From positions 2,344,501-2,408,500 of the forward strand of contig NC_019703.1 in the NCBI RefSeq assembly GCF_000317045.1: a stretch of 64,000 bases of DNA, written 5' to 3'. The DNA is from Geitlerinema sp. PCC 7407 (GTDB lineage Bacteria > Cyanobacteriota > Cyanobacteriia > PCC-7407). The notes beneath the pieces were generated by a model. That model had not been told where the DNA came from. It saw nothing but the letters and a program-made list of their open reading frames with translations, and did not search any database. Of this stretch, positions 63,809 to 64,000 are shown in pieces (the stretch's first letter is position 1; each line of letters starts with the position of its first letter). Made by a program: the position numbers and the translations under genes.

Positions 63809-64000
63809 ATGAGTCTTTCCCTCGACGTTGCTCTCCGCGAAGGCACCAAGCCCTCTCACTCCACCGCCGAGAGCACAGCCTTTATGAAATGTTTTCTCAA
63901 GGGCGTGATCGACCGAAACGTCTTTCGCAAGTTTCTCGCTGATCTCTACTTTGTCTACAGCGCCCTAGAAGTAGAGATGCAGCGGCACCAGCATCACCCA
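63809..64000 (+). CDS. ho: Heme oxygenase, N-terminal 64 codons
   Basis: Runs off the right edge; AGGAGG is 8 nt before the ATG. LDVALREGTKPSHSTAESTAFMKCFLKGVIDRNVF and ADLYFVYSALEVEMQRHQ are the heme oxygenase N-terminal helices, and the His in PSHSTAES is the proximal heme ligand. The enzyme opens heme to biliverdin, iron and CO with ferredoxin, supplying phycobilin synthesis. Divergent from acsF by 278 bp. Possibly the HO2-type isoform by analogy with the chlAII-ho2 arrangement; the fragment is too short to tell. Confidence 0.93.
   Translation, partial: MSLSLDVALREGTKPSHSTAESTAFMKCFLKGVIDRNVFRKFLADLYFVYSALEVEMQRHQHHP

Overview
The window looks like chromosomal DNA from a cyanobacterium, probably filamentous. 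The octamer GCGATCGC (HIP1) and its GGCGATCGCC variants are scattered throughout. The gene set is cyanobacterial: a bidirectional Hox hydrogenase, the SbtA/SbtB bicarbonate system, oxidative Mg-protoporphyrin cyclase with heme oxygenase, LL-diaminopimelate aminotransferase, CP12 and the DUF928/DUF1822 families. No CRISPR array, rRNA, canonical tRNA or insertion sequence was seen.

Region by region. 1-11.3 kb: one long minus-strand hydrogen/fermentation block, hoxE-F-U-Y-H-W, a CP12-like gene, hypA-B-F-C, then the 5' part of nifJ running off the left edge. 11.3-19.4 kb: accessory genes, namely an AT-rich HEPN-like protein, a rifampin ADP-ribosyltransferase, a DODA-type dioxygenase, a pair of half-size DMT transporters, and an SDR/MarR divergent pair with a clear operator. 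19.4-21.6 kb: sbtA and sbtB, here divergent with repeated motifs between them. 22-36.6 kb: a two-partner secretion operon (TpsA, TpsB, TPR-CHAT) converging on sigma-like / DUF1822 / CHAT-CHASE2 / DUF928. 37-42.4 kb: exported proteins, one with a PEP-CTERM-like tail and one large modular protein with lectin-like, FG-GAP and M23-like parts. 42.5-53 kb: a seven-PAS kinase, small genes, and an amino-acid-permease/PAS/histidine-kinase fusion. 53.6-60 kb: small hypotheticals, dapL, a DEDD exonuclease and a NACHT-HEAT protein.

The most striking locus is at 59.9-61.9 kb. Two tandem tRNA-like RNAs, each with acceptor stem, D arm, T arm and encoded CCA end, carry in place of the anticodon arm a ~70-nt insert with the shared motif GGGTTATCG. 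They sit 155 bp upstream of a TROVE/vWA protein, the bacterial Ro60 orthologue (Rsr). The two RNAs differ in stem sequence but keep the pairing, so I read them as bacterial Y RNAs (YrlA type) with unusually complete tRNA mimicry. The right edge holds acsF and a divergent heme oxygenase gene, the kind of pair that in some cyanobacteria serves tetrapyrrole synthesis at low oxygen.

Starts were chosen by Shine-Dalgarno sequence and family N-termini. Functions rest on motif recognition by eye; no database search was possible.
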